A stretch of DNA of 64,000 nucleotides from Deltaproteobacteria bacterium RIFCSPHIGHO2_02_FULL_40_28. Lineage in GTDB: Bacteria; UBA10199; 2-12-FULL-40-28. The notes under the pieces were generated by a model that worked only from the letters and a program-made list of their open reading frames with translations, made no database searches and had not been told where the DNA came from. The position numbers were made by a program, and so were the translations under genes. Positions 17,029-24,581 of the stretch are shown one piece after another; the first letter of the stretch is position 1, and the number at the start of each line of letters is the position of its first letter. The DNA lies in the NCBI GenBank assembly GCA_001798135.1, contig MGRJ01000004.1, forward strand, positions 50,016 to 114,015, given 5' to 3'.

Positions 17029-17082
17029 ATAGCACTGTAAAAAAGTCGTGACTTTTTTACAGTGCTATGTAAATATAATAAC
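17029..17082 (+). promoter_or_regulatory. Perfect 40-bp palindrome and near-leaderless promoter
   Basis: Arms 17029-17047 and 17050-17068 are exact reverse complements (19 bp each, 2-base centre). The left arm begins ATAGCACTGTAAAAAAGTC. A weak -35 (GTGACT, 17048-17053) sits at the centre, with -10 TATAAT at 17074-17079 and the ATG at 17083 only 3 bases after it. It could act as an operator or, if read through from upstream, as an RNA hairpin or terminator. No Shine-Dalgarno. Confidence 0.75.
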
Positions 17083-18285
17083 ATGCGTTACATTAAAGAT
17101 GAAGTTATTGATATTATTGATAAAAAAAAGAAGATGGCTTTTATTGCAGGCCCCAGGCAGGTAGGAAAAACAACTTTTGTTCAGCATCTTTTGAAGGAAG
17201 TGTCAGTTCAAGATGGTTATTACAATTGGGATATTGAAACCCATCGTCAAAAAATTATTAAAGATCCTCTTCATTTTTGGGTTAATTCTCCCATGCCATC
17301 ACGTATTGTTTTAGATGAGATTCACAAATATCCTCGTTGGAAACGGCTTTTGAAAGGGTTTTATGATGAAAACAAAGGGAAAACGGAAATTCTAGTTACA
17401 GGGAGTGGGAGATTGGATGTTTATCAGAGGGGGGGCGATTCTCTTTTTGGTCGGTATCATCTTTTCCATCTTTTTCCTTATTCGGTTGGAGAGATGGAAA
17501 ACAAAAATATTTGTCCACCTTCTCCTAAGGATTGTATTCAAAAAATTTTTGATCATCCCAAAGAAACTCATGCTTTTGAATCTCTTTGGAAATTGAATGG
17601 TTTTCCGGAACCACTTTTTGCAGGTACAGAGAAAGAGCTTATTCAGTGGCAAAATGATCATCGTCAGTTAATTCTCAAAGAAGACATGAGAGATTTAACT
17701 CAAATTAGGGAATTGGGTTTGGTTGAAATGCTAACAGGTCTTTTACCAGAGCGGGTTGGTTCTCCTTTATCCATCAATGCTTTAAGAGAGACGTTAAATG
17801 TAAATTTTAATTCCGTAAAAAACTGGCTTATGGTTTTGGATCGTCTTTATTATCTTTTTTTAGTGAGCCCCTATTCTGGAAAACTTTCACGAGCCTTGCG
17901 TCGGGAACAGAAGGTTTATTTTTATGACTGGGCAGAACTTGAGGATGAATCTAAGAGGTTAGAAAACCTCGTTGCTGTTCATCTTAAAAAGGCTTGTGCT
18001 TTCTGGACGGATGCGGGGTATGGAACTTTTGATCTTCGATTTGTTCGGGACAAAGAAAAAAGAGAAGTTGATTTTTTGATTTGTGATAAGAACAAACCTT
18101 TTATTTTAGTAGAATGTAAAATATCTTTAAAAGATATTGACCCTTCTTTGATTTATTTTAAGGAGAGATTAAAACCAACTTATTCTTTTCAAGTTGGAAC
18201 ATCTTTTGAAAAAGATTATCTTGCAGAGAAAAAAGAGGGAATTTATTTATGTCATGCAGCCAGATTTCTAGCTGCCCTTCCTTAA
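17083..18285 (+). CDS. AAA+ ATPase with C-terminal DUF4143 / PD-(D/E)XK-like domain (paralogue C)
   Basis: Third paralogue in the cluster: 400 residues from the ATG at 17083. A GTG at 17062 would add seven residues but lies inside the palindromic promoter. It has GPRQVGKTTFVQ near residue 21, IVLDEIHKYPRWKRLLKGFYDE (Walker B), TGSGRLDVYQRGGDSLFGRY, and C-terminal KREVDFLI with LVECKIS in place of IEVKL; the acidic-x-Lys pair is kept. It has about 25 extra residues in the middle (MENKNICPPSPKDCIQKIF region) compared with A and B. It converges on the 18288 gene with a 2-base gap. Confidence 0.9.
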   Translation: MRYIKDEVIDIIDKKKKMAFIAGPRQVGKTTFVQHLLKEVSVQDGYYNWDIETHRQKIIKDPLHFWVNSPMPSRIVLDEIHKYPRWKRLLKGFYDENKGKTEILVTGSGRLDVYQRGGDSLFGRYHLFHLFPYSVGEMENKNICPPSPKDCIQKIFDHPKETHAFESLWKLNGFPEPLFAGTEKELIQWQNDHRQLILKEDMRDLTQIRELGLVEMLTGLLPERVGSPLSINALRETLNVNFNSVKNWLMVLDRLYYLFLVSPYSGKLSRALRREQKVYFYDWAELEDESKRLENLVAVHLKKACAFWTDAGYGTFDLRFVRDKEKREVDFLICDKNKPFILVECKISLKDIDPSLIYFKERLKPTYSFQVGTSFEKDYLAEKKEGIYLCHAARFLAALP

Positions 18286-18287
18286 GT

Positions 18288-18827
18288 TTAATAAAAATTC
18301 GCTTGTTCGCAAATCCAATCGCGTAGATCGGTTAATCCGTCATACATTTTGTAAGATCCCCATAGGGCTGTGGCACCCGTAACGACCATCCACATTGGAT
18401 TTGCTCCAATTATCACTACAGTCGCTGCTCCTCCAATACCACCCACATAAGAGATTCCAGCAGCTATAGCCATATCTGTAACAACATTAGTTGCTGCTCG
18501 TTCAACGGAATTGATGCCGTACCTTCCCTTAAGCCCATTTTCTACGAGAGAGGGAATTGCAGTGAGCCCCATACCAATACCGGTACAAACTTTGGCTGAT
18601 TTGGAAACAGTAGTTATATTTTTTACTCTGGCTGTTCGATATTTGTCGACAGATTCTGAGGCTTGAAAAACTTCACGAGTAGTGAGCCCACCGAATTCTC
18701 TAAAAAGAGCTGCTCCCAGTCCCACTATTACTGGTTGGATATAAGCTTCAAGTTCACTGATCTGATTGGCATCATCAGCAATTTGTTGAAGGCTAACTGA
18801 TTTACCTGAAAGGTTTGGGGGTGACAT
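18288..18827 (-). CDS. Small glycine-rich hydrophobic protein, unknown
   Basis: I do not recognise this 179-residue protein. The N-terminal half is soluble and helical (SLQQIADDANQISELEAYIQPVIVGLGAALFREFGGL). The C-terminal half (about 115-165) is a hydrophobic Gly/Ala/Val stretch with closely spaced glycines (ISYVGGIGGAATVVIIGANPMW), as in glycine-zipper membrane segments. It ends in Asn-Phe-Tyr. The neighbour at 18865 has the same general plan and ends Gly-Phe-Tyr, suggesting a pair with related function. Start is an ATG with no Shine-Dalgarno; it may depend on the upstream gene 37 bases away. Membrane-active toxin or secreted protein is a guess. Confidence 0.72.
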   Translation of the reverse strand: MSPPNLSGKSVSLQQIADDANQISELEAYIQPVIVGLGAALFREFGGLTTREVFQASESVDKYRTARVKNITTVSKSAKVCTGIGMGLTAIPSLVENGLKGRYGINSVERAATNVVTDMAIAAGISYVGGIGGAATVVIIGANPMWMVVTGATALWGSYKMYDGLTDLRDWICEQANFY

Positions 18828-18864
18828 AGTAATTTAAATTTGCATAAGCTTTTTTATTTTAATT

Positions 18865-19671
18865 TTAATAAAACCCTAGTTTATTAAAAGCTACATCACG
18901 TGCATCTGATAATGCATAGTCAATTCCAAAGCCAATGCCTGCTCCAACGCCTGCTCCAATGAGAGTTCCAACGCCTGGGAACATGAGGCCAGTGCCTATA
19001 TAAGCTCCTATGGTAGCTCCCATTGCGGCACAAGTACCACCAATGACAACATCTGTAGCAAAATCAGCGCCTGCTCTCCCACCACTTTTTAATCCAGTTT
19101 GGTAGGCAGAATAGTTTTCATGCGCAGAAAGACCACTAATAACCGCGGTACCAAGAATGCCACCCCATTTTGCCGTAGCACCAGCAGATCTCCGTAAAGC
19201 CTTTCCTGCATCACGTTCTGCCATTGCTATTGCTTCTCGTCCTTTTGGCGCTAAAGCAGCTAAGGCTTCTCTTGATGTTGTTCTTATTGCTGTAGTTTCA
19301 GCGCTTTCAAATTGTTTCACGGTTTGAGCTAGGTTTCCTGTTCTCAGTGCCTGTAATTTTTCAGCACCCTCAGCATATTGTGTAGCTAGTACAGTATTTG
19401 TTGGAGTTGCTCGTACCTTACCAGCTAAATCATCTTGGGATTTGAGTATTTGATCTAAATCTTCATAGAATTGAAGGCGAGCTGCTTTGGCTTGTGTTTC
19501 CGCTATATATACAGCCTCAGTTCTACCGCCTACCAGATTATAAATACCAGGATAAGCGGTTGCTCCCACTATTCCTGGAACAACTGCTTTTGTTAGAGAT
19601 GTCATAATAACATCACTTCTATCAACCGGACCGGCGGTTTGCATTTTAGGTCCTGAAACTGGGTTTACCAT
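18865..19671 (-). CDS. Glycine-zipper membrane protein, unknown
   Basis: I do not recognise this 268-residue protein. The ATG has a strong AGGAG 6 bases upstream. The first 60 residues are moderately hydrophobic. Residues 60-160 are Ala/Gln/Glu-rich and predicted coiled coil (IAETQAKAARLQFYEDLDQIL...). Residues about 195-255 form a classic glycine zipper (GTCAAMGATIGAYIGTG, GVGTLIGAGVGAGIGFG). Such tails are found in membrane-inserting effectors and pore-forming toxins, but also in some envelope proteins. There is no signal peptide, so if exported it would need a dedicated system. The product ends Gly-Phe-Tyr, like its neighbour. Confidence 0.75.
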   Translation of the reverse strand: MVNPVSGPKMQTAGPVDRSDVIMTSLTKAVVPGIVGATAYPGIYNLVGGRTEAVYIAETQAKAARLQFYEDLDQILKSQDDLAGKVRATPTNTVLATQYAEGAEKLQALRTGNLAQTVKQFESAETTAIRTTSREALAALAPKGREAIAMAERDAGKALRRSAGATAKWGGILGTAVISGLSAHENYSAYQTGLKSGGRAGADFATDVVIGGTCAAMGATIGAYIGTGLMFPGVGTLIGAGVGAGIGFGIDYALSDARDVAFNKLGFY

Positions 19672-19820
19672 AAATTCTCCTCTGAGGTTTTACAACCCCG
19701 TTCATATTCATTTAGCTTACACCCCCCTATCGGCAGAAAAAAAACAATGTTGCGAGAAAAATTAATTGACAGGTTTTTGAACAGAAAAGGTATGACGCAG
19801 TAAGTCAAGAGGAATAATTT

Positions 19821-19922
19821 AACTCCCCCTTCCCCCTCTTAACATTAAGAGGGGGTGAAAGATAGATTTGTCTTTCTTAAATTTTTTACCCCCTCTTAAA
19901 ATAAGAGGGGGAAGGGGGAGTT
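19821..19922. repeat. Large palindromic element abutting parA, with three internal hairpins
   Basis: Outer arms of 21 bp are perfect reverse complements (19821-19841 beginning AACTCCCCCTTCCCCCTCTTA; 19902-19922). Inside are the hairpins CCCCCTCTTA/TAAGAGGGGG (left), GAAAGA/TCTTTC (centre) and CCCCCTCTT/AAGAGGGGG (right). The right end overlaps the parA stop codon by two bases. The rest of the 19672-19920 gap shows no gene. Confidence 0.88.
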
Positions 19923-20784
19923 ATCTTTTCAGCTTTTTAATCACTTCTTCCGCCAGGGCCGAGTAGTTAATAGAGCCTGAAGAAGAGGGAGCAAATTGAA
20001 AAACCGGGCGGCCTTCGAGTTGAGCCTTGTTTAAATCGGTATTAACCGTAATGCGGGATTTAAAAATATTTCCTTTAAAATAATTTTTTAGATTTTCTTC
20101 AACCAATTGATTCATGGTTAGGTTGCGCCCGTCAACCCGTGTAAACAAAACACCCAGCATTTTGAGGGTGGTATTTAAACGTTCATTCACTGTTTCTAAG
20201 GTATCCAATAAATCGGTTACTCCCTCAAAAGCTAAAACCGACATCTCACAAGGAACCAACACATGATGAGCCGCACACAAACTGTTGATGGTTAAATTTC
20301 CTAAATTGGGGGGAGAATCCAAAATAATAAAATCATATAAGGTTTTAGCCGTACTTAAGGCATTGCTTAAAATTTGTTCGCGACCAATTTTTCCAGCTAA
20401 GGCTCCTTCTGTTTCATATAAAGATTTATCTCCTGGAGTAATGTGTAAATCTTCAATTTCAGTTTTAATTACAGCATCTAAAATGTTTCCCTTTTTAGCT
20501 GTGATCACCGAAGAAAGCGGAGCATATTCAACTCCTGTTGGAATGACAGAAGAAAGAGATTTTTCTACATGCCCCTGAGGATCCATATCGATAATTAAAA
20601 CTTTCTTTTGATGAAACTGATTGAGGGCTGCACCCAAATTAACAGCAGTGGTGGTTTTGCCAACCCCGCCTTTTTGAGAACACACAGCAATGATGGCAGC
20701 CTTTTTATTTCCCGTGGCATACTTAGATGGGGTTTTGGTAATGTCAACAGATGCAATCAGTTCCTTCAATTTTTCAGTAATCAT
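19921..20784 (-). CDS. parA: ParA/Soj-family partition ATPase
   Basis: The 287-residue protein has a deviant Walker A motif CSQKGGVGKTTTAVNLG (about 34-50), the switch region LIIDMDPQGHV (about 63-73), and ILDSPPNLGNLTINSL, all typical of ParA/Soj/MinD-type ATPases. ParA proteins usually position chromosomes, plasmids or large complexes together with ParB. No parB is visible within the window, so it is an orphan or has a distant partner. A strong GGAGG lies 6 bases before the ATG. The N-terminal 30 residues are an extension before the Walker A strand. A chromosomal orphan ParA involved in positioning another cargo is as likely as a DNA partition role. Confidence 0.9.
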   Translation of the reverse strand: MITEKLKELIASVDITKTPSKYATGNKKAAIIAVCSQKGGVGKTTTAVNLGAALNQFHQKKVLIIDMDPQGHVEKSLSSVIPTGVEYAPLSSVITAKKGNILDAVIKTEIEDLHITPGDKSLYETEGALAGKIGREQILSNALSTAKTLYDFIILDSPPNLGNLTINSLCAAHHVLVPCEMSVLAFEGVTDLLDTLETVNERLNTTLKMLGVLFTRVDGRNLTMNQLVEENLKNYFKGNIFKSRITVNTDLNKAQLEGRPVFQFAPSSSGSINYSALAEEVIKKLKR

Positions 20785-20804
20785 GGTTCCTCCAATTTTT
20801 AAAA

Positions 20805-20830
20805 CGCTAGTATAGGGAATTAGGCTAGCG
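20805..20830 (-). promoter_or_regulatory. Putative parA promoter with inverted repeat
   Basis: CGCTAG (20805-20810) and CTAGCG (20825-20830) are an inverted repeat with 14 bases between. On the minus strand a -10-like TATACT (20814-20809) sits in it, about 25 bases before the parA start, whose GGAGG is in the leader. No convincing -35. Tentative. Confidence 0.4.
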
Positions 20831-20910
20831 CAAGAGTAAAAAAACTTAGGACCCGTTGGGAGCTAAGGGGGAGAGTTTCTTGCTTGCTAACCCCATGATA
20901 TAACTTTAGA

Positions 20911-21408
20911 ATGAGTTCATCTATGAAACGACTAACCTTCCCCAAGTCCTTAGAACCTGTTTTTAGTGCTTTGGCAAAAGTATTAGTTCCTGCTCAGGAT
21001 GATTTAATTTTAGAAGGTTTTGAAGCTCATTTCTTTTTTAACTTTGGTCGTATTTTTAATGAACTTCCTCCTATTTTTAGGTGGGGATTTATTTGGGGCA
21101 TTCGTTTTTTTGATTGGTTTCCGGTTCTTTTTGGTTTTGGTTTAAATCGTTTTTCGCATCTTTCATTTGAATCAGCAAAAAAATATGTAGATGCCTGGGC
21201 CAATGGACGATTAGGTGTGTGTCGCGAATTTTTTAAAACTTTAAAAGCCATGGTGATTTTAGTTTATTTTTCAGAACCCAAGGTGTGGGAAGTAATTGGC
21301 TATGCGCCAGAAAATCACTTGAAAGAAAGAATTGAAATGCGAAAGAAAATTTTAAGTGGCGGGGAAGAAAAAGTTCATTGGCCACATGAGGAAGAAACGA
21401 ATGCGTAA
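20911..21408 (+). CDS. Small partner protein of the GMC oxidoreductase (gluconate-dehydrogenase subunit 3-like)
   Basis: The 165-residue protein is helical and aromatic-rich (FFFNFGRIFNELPPIFRWGFIWGIRFFDWF), with no obvious signal peptide. Small proteins of this kind often sit before or are fused to GMC-family alcohol or steroid oxidoreductases, and the next gene is such an enzyme. It probably forms an assembly or membrane-docking subunit. The residues FSEPKVWEVIGYAPENHLKERIEMR are typical of this partner, as I recall it. A -10-like TATAAC ends 6 bases before the ATG, hinting at another leaderless start, but the -35 is weak. Confidence 0.7.
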   Translation: MSSSMKRLTFPKSLEPVFSALAKVLVPAQDDLILEGFEAHFFFNFGRIFNELPPIFRWGFIWGIRFFDWFPVLFGFGLNRFSHLSFESAKKYVDAWANGRLGVCREFFKTLKAMVILVYFSEPKVWEVIGYAPENHLKERIEMRKKILSGGEEKVHWPHEEETNA

Positions 21409-21418
21409 TTACAATTGG

Positions 21419-21575
21419 TTTACAACGGAGAAAAAATGTCTTGAAGCAAAAGTGTCTCGGAGACGATTTGTCCTTACGAAAAAACAAAACAAATCGGCGA
21501 GAGCAAGCAACTTTTAAGACTCGATGTCTTAAAAGATTGCGGCTTTTGCAAAAGACATTTTTTCTCCGTTGTAAA
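21419..21575. repeat. 157-base structured inverted-repeat element with internal hairpins
   Basis: Outer arms of 24 bp are perfect reverse complements (21419-21442 beginning TTTACAACGGAGAAAAAATG; 21552-21575). Inside are a hairpin with arms CGATTTGT (21464-21471) / ACAAATCG (21489-21496) and a perfect 10-bp hairpin CTTTTAAGAC (21511-21520) / GTCTTAAAAG (21526-21535). The whole could fold as a multi-branched structure. It occupies the gap between the two GMC genes. MITE-like element and structured RNA are both possible. Confidence 0.85.
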
Positions 21576-21591
21576 CAGGGAATTTATTTTC

Positions 21592-23118
21592 ATGATTATC
21601 GATTCTGGGCAAGTAACTAAAAACATCGATGAAACCTGTGATGTTGTTGTGGTAGGCTCTGGTGCTGGTGGCTCGGTGATGGCCAAGGAACTGGCAGAAA
21701 GGGGTTTGTCTGTTATTTTGATTGAAGAAGGTGGCTACCATACGGTGGAATCTTTTAACAATACCGATACAATCAATTCGCTTGTTAATCTTTATCGCAA
21801 CGCCGGGGGTACTTTTCTTGCTGGTAAACCAAACGTGATGTATGCCGAAGGTTGTTGTGTGGGTGGATCTACCACTATCAACGGGGGCATGTGTTGGCGC
21901 ACTCCCGATAAAATTTTAAAACGGTGGCAATGGGAGTTTGGTCTTACTGATTTAACTCCTAAAAAAATGGAACCCTTTCATCACCGGGTAGAAGAAATTA
22001 TTTCAGTTAAACCTGTTTTGCAAGAATCCATGAATAACGATTCGATGATTTTAAAACGCGGGGCTGATAAATTAGGATACCAAACTCGTGCTAATCTGCG
22101 TAATCACAATACCTGTGTGGGAGCTAATCAGTGTATTACAGGTTGCCCCACAGGAGGAAAACAACCCCCGCTTGTTACTTACATTCCTGCTTTTTTAAAA
22201 GCGGGTGGAAAACTAATCACCCATTGCCGTGTTAAAAAAATTCGTCTTAAAAACCGCCGAGCCACAGGGGTAAAGGGTGTTATGATCGATCCAGTAACCA
22301 AGGCTGTGCGTGCCAAGGTTAAAATTCGTTCCAAAATTACCATTGTGTGTTGTGGCGCTGTGCAAACCCCGGCGCTTCTCATGCGGAGTGGTATTAGAAG
22401 TGCTTCGGGTGCGTTAGGAAATAATCTTTTTATTCATCCTAACACTAAGGTGTTAGGTGTTTTTGATGAACCTATTTATGGATGGAAGGGAGTTAACCAA
22501 GCTTATCAAATCACCGAATTTATTGATGAGGGTATTATTATGGGGGTTAATTTTATTCCTCCCGGTATTTTTGCCCTGGCTTTTCCATTCTATGGTGGGG
22601 GTTTTTTAAATACAATGAAGGAGATTTTTAATCACTCGGTGTGTGGTGCAGCTTTAATTGAAGACACCTCGCGCGGGCGTGTAATTAATCTTCCATTTGA
22701 TCAAGTTGTTACAACCTATCAACTCAATGCCAGAGATTTTGAGTTGGCTAAAAGAGCCACAGCACTTTTGGCCGAAATTTATTTTGCTGCCGGAGCTAAA
22801 AGGGTTTACCTTCCATTTAGAAATTTACATGAAATTAATTCCATTGATGAAGTGAGAAAAATTTATACAACACAATTAAAACCCATCGATTTAGAATTGA
22901 TGAGTGTGCATATTATGGGCACTTGCCGCATGGGAATTAATTCTCAACAATCTGTTGTGAATCCCAGTGGAGAATTACACGATGTAAAAGGATTATTTGT
23001 TGCTGATGCTTCTCTTTTTCCTAGCTCCATTGGGGTTAACCCACAACAAACTATTATGGCCTTGGCAACCCGTAGTGCTTTTTTAATTTCTGAAAATATT
23101 TCGAGGTATATGATATAA
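21592..23118 (+). CDS. GMC-family FAD-dependent oxidoreductase
   Basis: The 508-residue protein begins with an FAD-binding Rossmann motif (VVVVGSGAGGSVMAKELAERG, glycines near 22-27). It has the GMC segments CCVGGSTTINGG, CGAVQTPALLMRSG, and a C-terminal HIMGTCRMG ... NPQQTIMALATRSA. A Cys-rich patch (CVGANQCITGCPTGGKQ, about 182-198) is typical of the long-chain alcohol/cholesterol-oxidase-like branch. The substrate is probably an alcohol or sterol-like compound but cannot be decided. The preceding small gene is the likely partner. The structured repeat lies directly upstream and could affect its expression. Confidence 0.9.
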   Translation: MIIDSGQVTKNIDETCDVVVVGSGAGGSVMAKELAERGLSVILIEEGGYHTVESFNNTDTINSLVNLYRNAGGTFLAGKPNVMYAEGCCVGGSTTINGGMCWRTPDKILKRWQWEFGLTDLTPKKMEPFHHRVEEIISVKPVLQESMNNDSMILKRGADKLGYQTRANLRNHNTCVGANQCITGCPTGGKQPPLVTYIPAFLKAGGKLITHCRVKKIRLKNRRATGVKGVMIDPVTKAVRAKVKIRSKITIVCCGAVQTPALLMRSGIRSASGALGNNLFIHPNTKVLGVFDEPIYGWKGVNQAYQITEFIDEGIIMGVNFIPPGIFALAFPFYGGGFLNTMKEIFNHSVCGAALIEDTSRGRVINLPFDQVVTTYQLNARDFELAKRATALLAEIYFAAGAKRVYLPFRNLHEINSIDEVRKIYTTQLKPIDLELMSVHIMGTCRMGINSQQSVVNPSGELHDVKGLFVADASLFPSSIGVNPQQTIMALATRSAFLISENISRYMI

Positions 23119-23143
23119 ATTGTTTGTTACTGAAGGAATGTAA

Positions 23144-23238
23144 AATCTGGCGGGGTGTTCCTTGAGGAACCGAGGACTGTCTGACGAGCCTTCAGGGCGA
23201 GGAGTTCCGCAGGGACGAAAGGAATACCCCGCCAGATT
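23144..23238. repeat. 95-base structured inverted-repeat element
   Basis: Outer arms of 18 bp with one mismatch (23144-23161 beginning AATCTGGCGGGGTGTTCC; 23221-23238). Inside are the small hairpins GTTCC-TTGA-GGAAC (23157-23170), GCC-TTCA-GGGC and GTTCC-GCA-GGGAC. It fills the gap between the GMC and M20 genes and is GC-rich compared with its surroundings. The sequence differs from the element at 21419. Confidence 0.82.
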
Positions 23239-23250
23239 ATAGCACTTGAT

Positions 23251-24579
23251 ATGGTTTCAATTGATTGGCCACAAATTTACCAAGAATCCATTACTCATCT
23301 TCAAAATCTCATTCGTATTAATACTACAAATCCTCCTGGTCATGAAATGGAAGCCGTTAAATATTTGGCAACTATTTTACAAAAAGAAGGAATTCCATTT
23401 CAGATTTTTGAACCTATAACCGGTAGAGCTAACTTAGTAGCGAGTTTACCAGGAAATGGTTCTAAAAAACCTCTGCTTTTATCTTCACATCTCGATGTGG
23501 TGGAAGCGATAGAAAAACATTGGGAACATCCCCCTTTTTCTGGGGTGATTAAAGATGATTTTTTGTGGGGAAGGGGAGCACTTGATATGAAGCACATGAC
23601 AGTTTATGGCCTCATGTCTCTTCTTCTATGTAAACGTTTCAATATAAAACTTAATCGCAATCTTATTTTTTTAGCTGTGTGTGATGAAGAAGAAGGTTGT
23701 GTGTATGGTTCCGAATGGATGGTTAAAAATAAACCAGAACTGATACGTTCCGAATATGCCTTAAACGAAGTTGGTGGTTTTAGTCTTTATGTGGATGGAC
23801 ATCATTTTTTTCCTATTGGAGTGGCTGAAAAGGGTCTTTGCTGGTTTCGTATCACAACTCATGGTGAATCAGGGCATGGCTCGCTTCCTCATGGTAGGCA
23901 AGCTATTATGCGATTGATTTCGTCGGTTGCAAAATTAAACCATCATTTTCATCCTCACCATGTGAGTAAAACAACAGCTTATTTTATCGATTCTTTGGCG
24001 AGTGCATTAAAAGTTCCCAAGGGTTTTATTCTTAAACTTTTAAAAAATAAAAAATTAGCCCCGTTTTTTTTAAAAAAAATGCCCAATCAAAAACAAGCCA
24101 TGGGTTTTGCTGCTCTCTTGCACGACACCGTGACTCCTACCAAACTTTCTGCAGGGCAAAAAATCAATGTTATTCCTCATGAGGCAACTGTGGAATTTGA
24201 CGGGCGCATTATTCCAGGCCATACGGTTTCTGATTTTTTAAATCAGGTTAAAAATATTGTGGGCAATGATGTAGCTATAGAAATTCTGCGTTCTTGGGAT
24301 CCTACCGAATTTAATTTTAAAGATCCTTTTTTTGATGGCATTGTGGAGCAGGTAAAAAAACAAGTGCCGGGTGCCATTGCCGTTCCCTATCTTTGTCCTG
24401 GTTTTACAGATTCTACTTTTTACAAGCAATTGGGTATTACTTGTTTTGGTTTTGCTCCCGTGGTTTTACCCCCAGAGCTTAATTTCTCGGATTTATTCCA
24501 TGGATCCAATGAAAGAATTCCCATTAAGGGTTTCCAGCAAGGATTAAATATGTTATGGAATGTAGTTTCTCAGAGTTAA
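23251..24579 (+). CDS. M20-family zinc peptidase / deacylase
   Basis: The 442-residue protein carries the M20 di-zinc site: SSHLDVV (H80, catalytic D82), WGRGALDMK (bridging D112), and CDEEEG (E146/E147). A dimerisation domain is inserted at about 190-340 and a C-terminal His near HGSNERIP. M20 members remove amino acids or acyl groups from peptides or amino-acid derivatives. No signal peptide is seen, so it acts in the cytoplasm. It runs into an Opp-type transporter operon, so degradation of imported peptides is a reasonable inference. Confidence 0.9.
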   Translation: MVSIDWPQIYQESITHLQNLIRINTTNPPGHEMEAVKYLATILQKEGIPFQIFEPITGRANLVASLPGNGSKKPLLLSSHLDVVEAIEKHWEHPPFSGVIKDDFLWGRGALDMKHMTVYGLMSLLLCKRFNIKLNRNLIFLAVCDEEEGCVYGSEWMVKNKPELIRSEYALNEVGGFSLYVDGHHFFPIGVAEKGLCWFRITTHGESGHGSLPHGRQAIMRLISSVAKLNHHFHPHHVSKTTAYFIDSLASALKVPKGFILKLLKNKKLAPFFLKKMPNQKQAMGFAALLHDTVTPTKLSAGQKINVIPHEATVEFDGRIIPGHTVSDFLNQVKNIVGNDVAIEILRSWDPTEFNFKDPFFDGIVEQVKKQVPGAIAVPYLCPGFTDSTFYKQLGITCFGFAPVVLPPELNFSDLFHGSNERIPIKGFQQGLNMLWNVVSQS

Positions 24580-24581
24580 AA

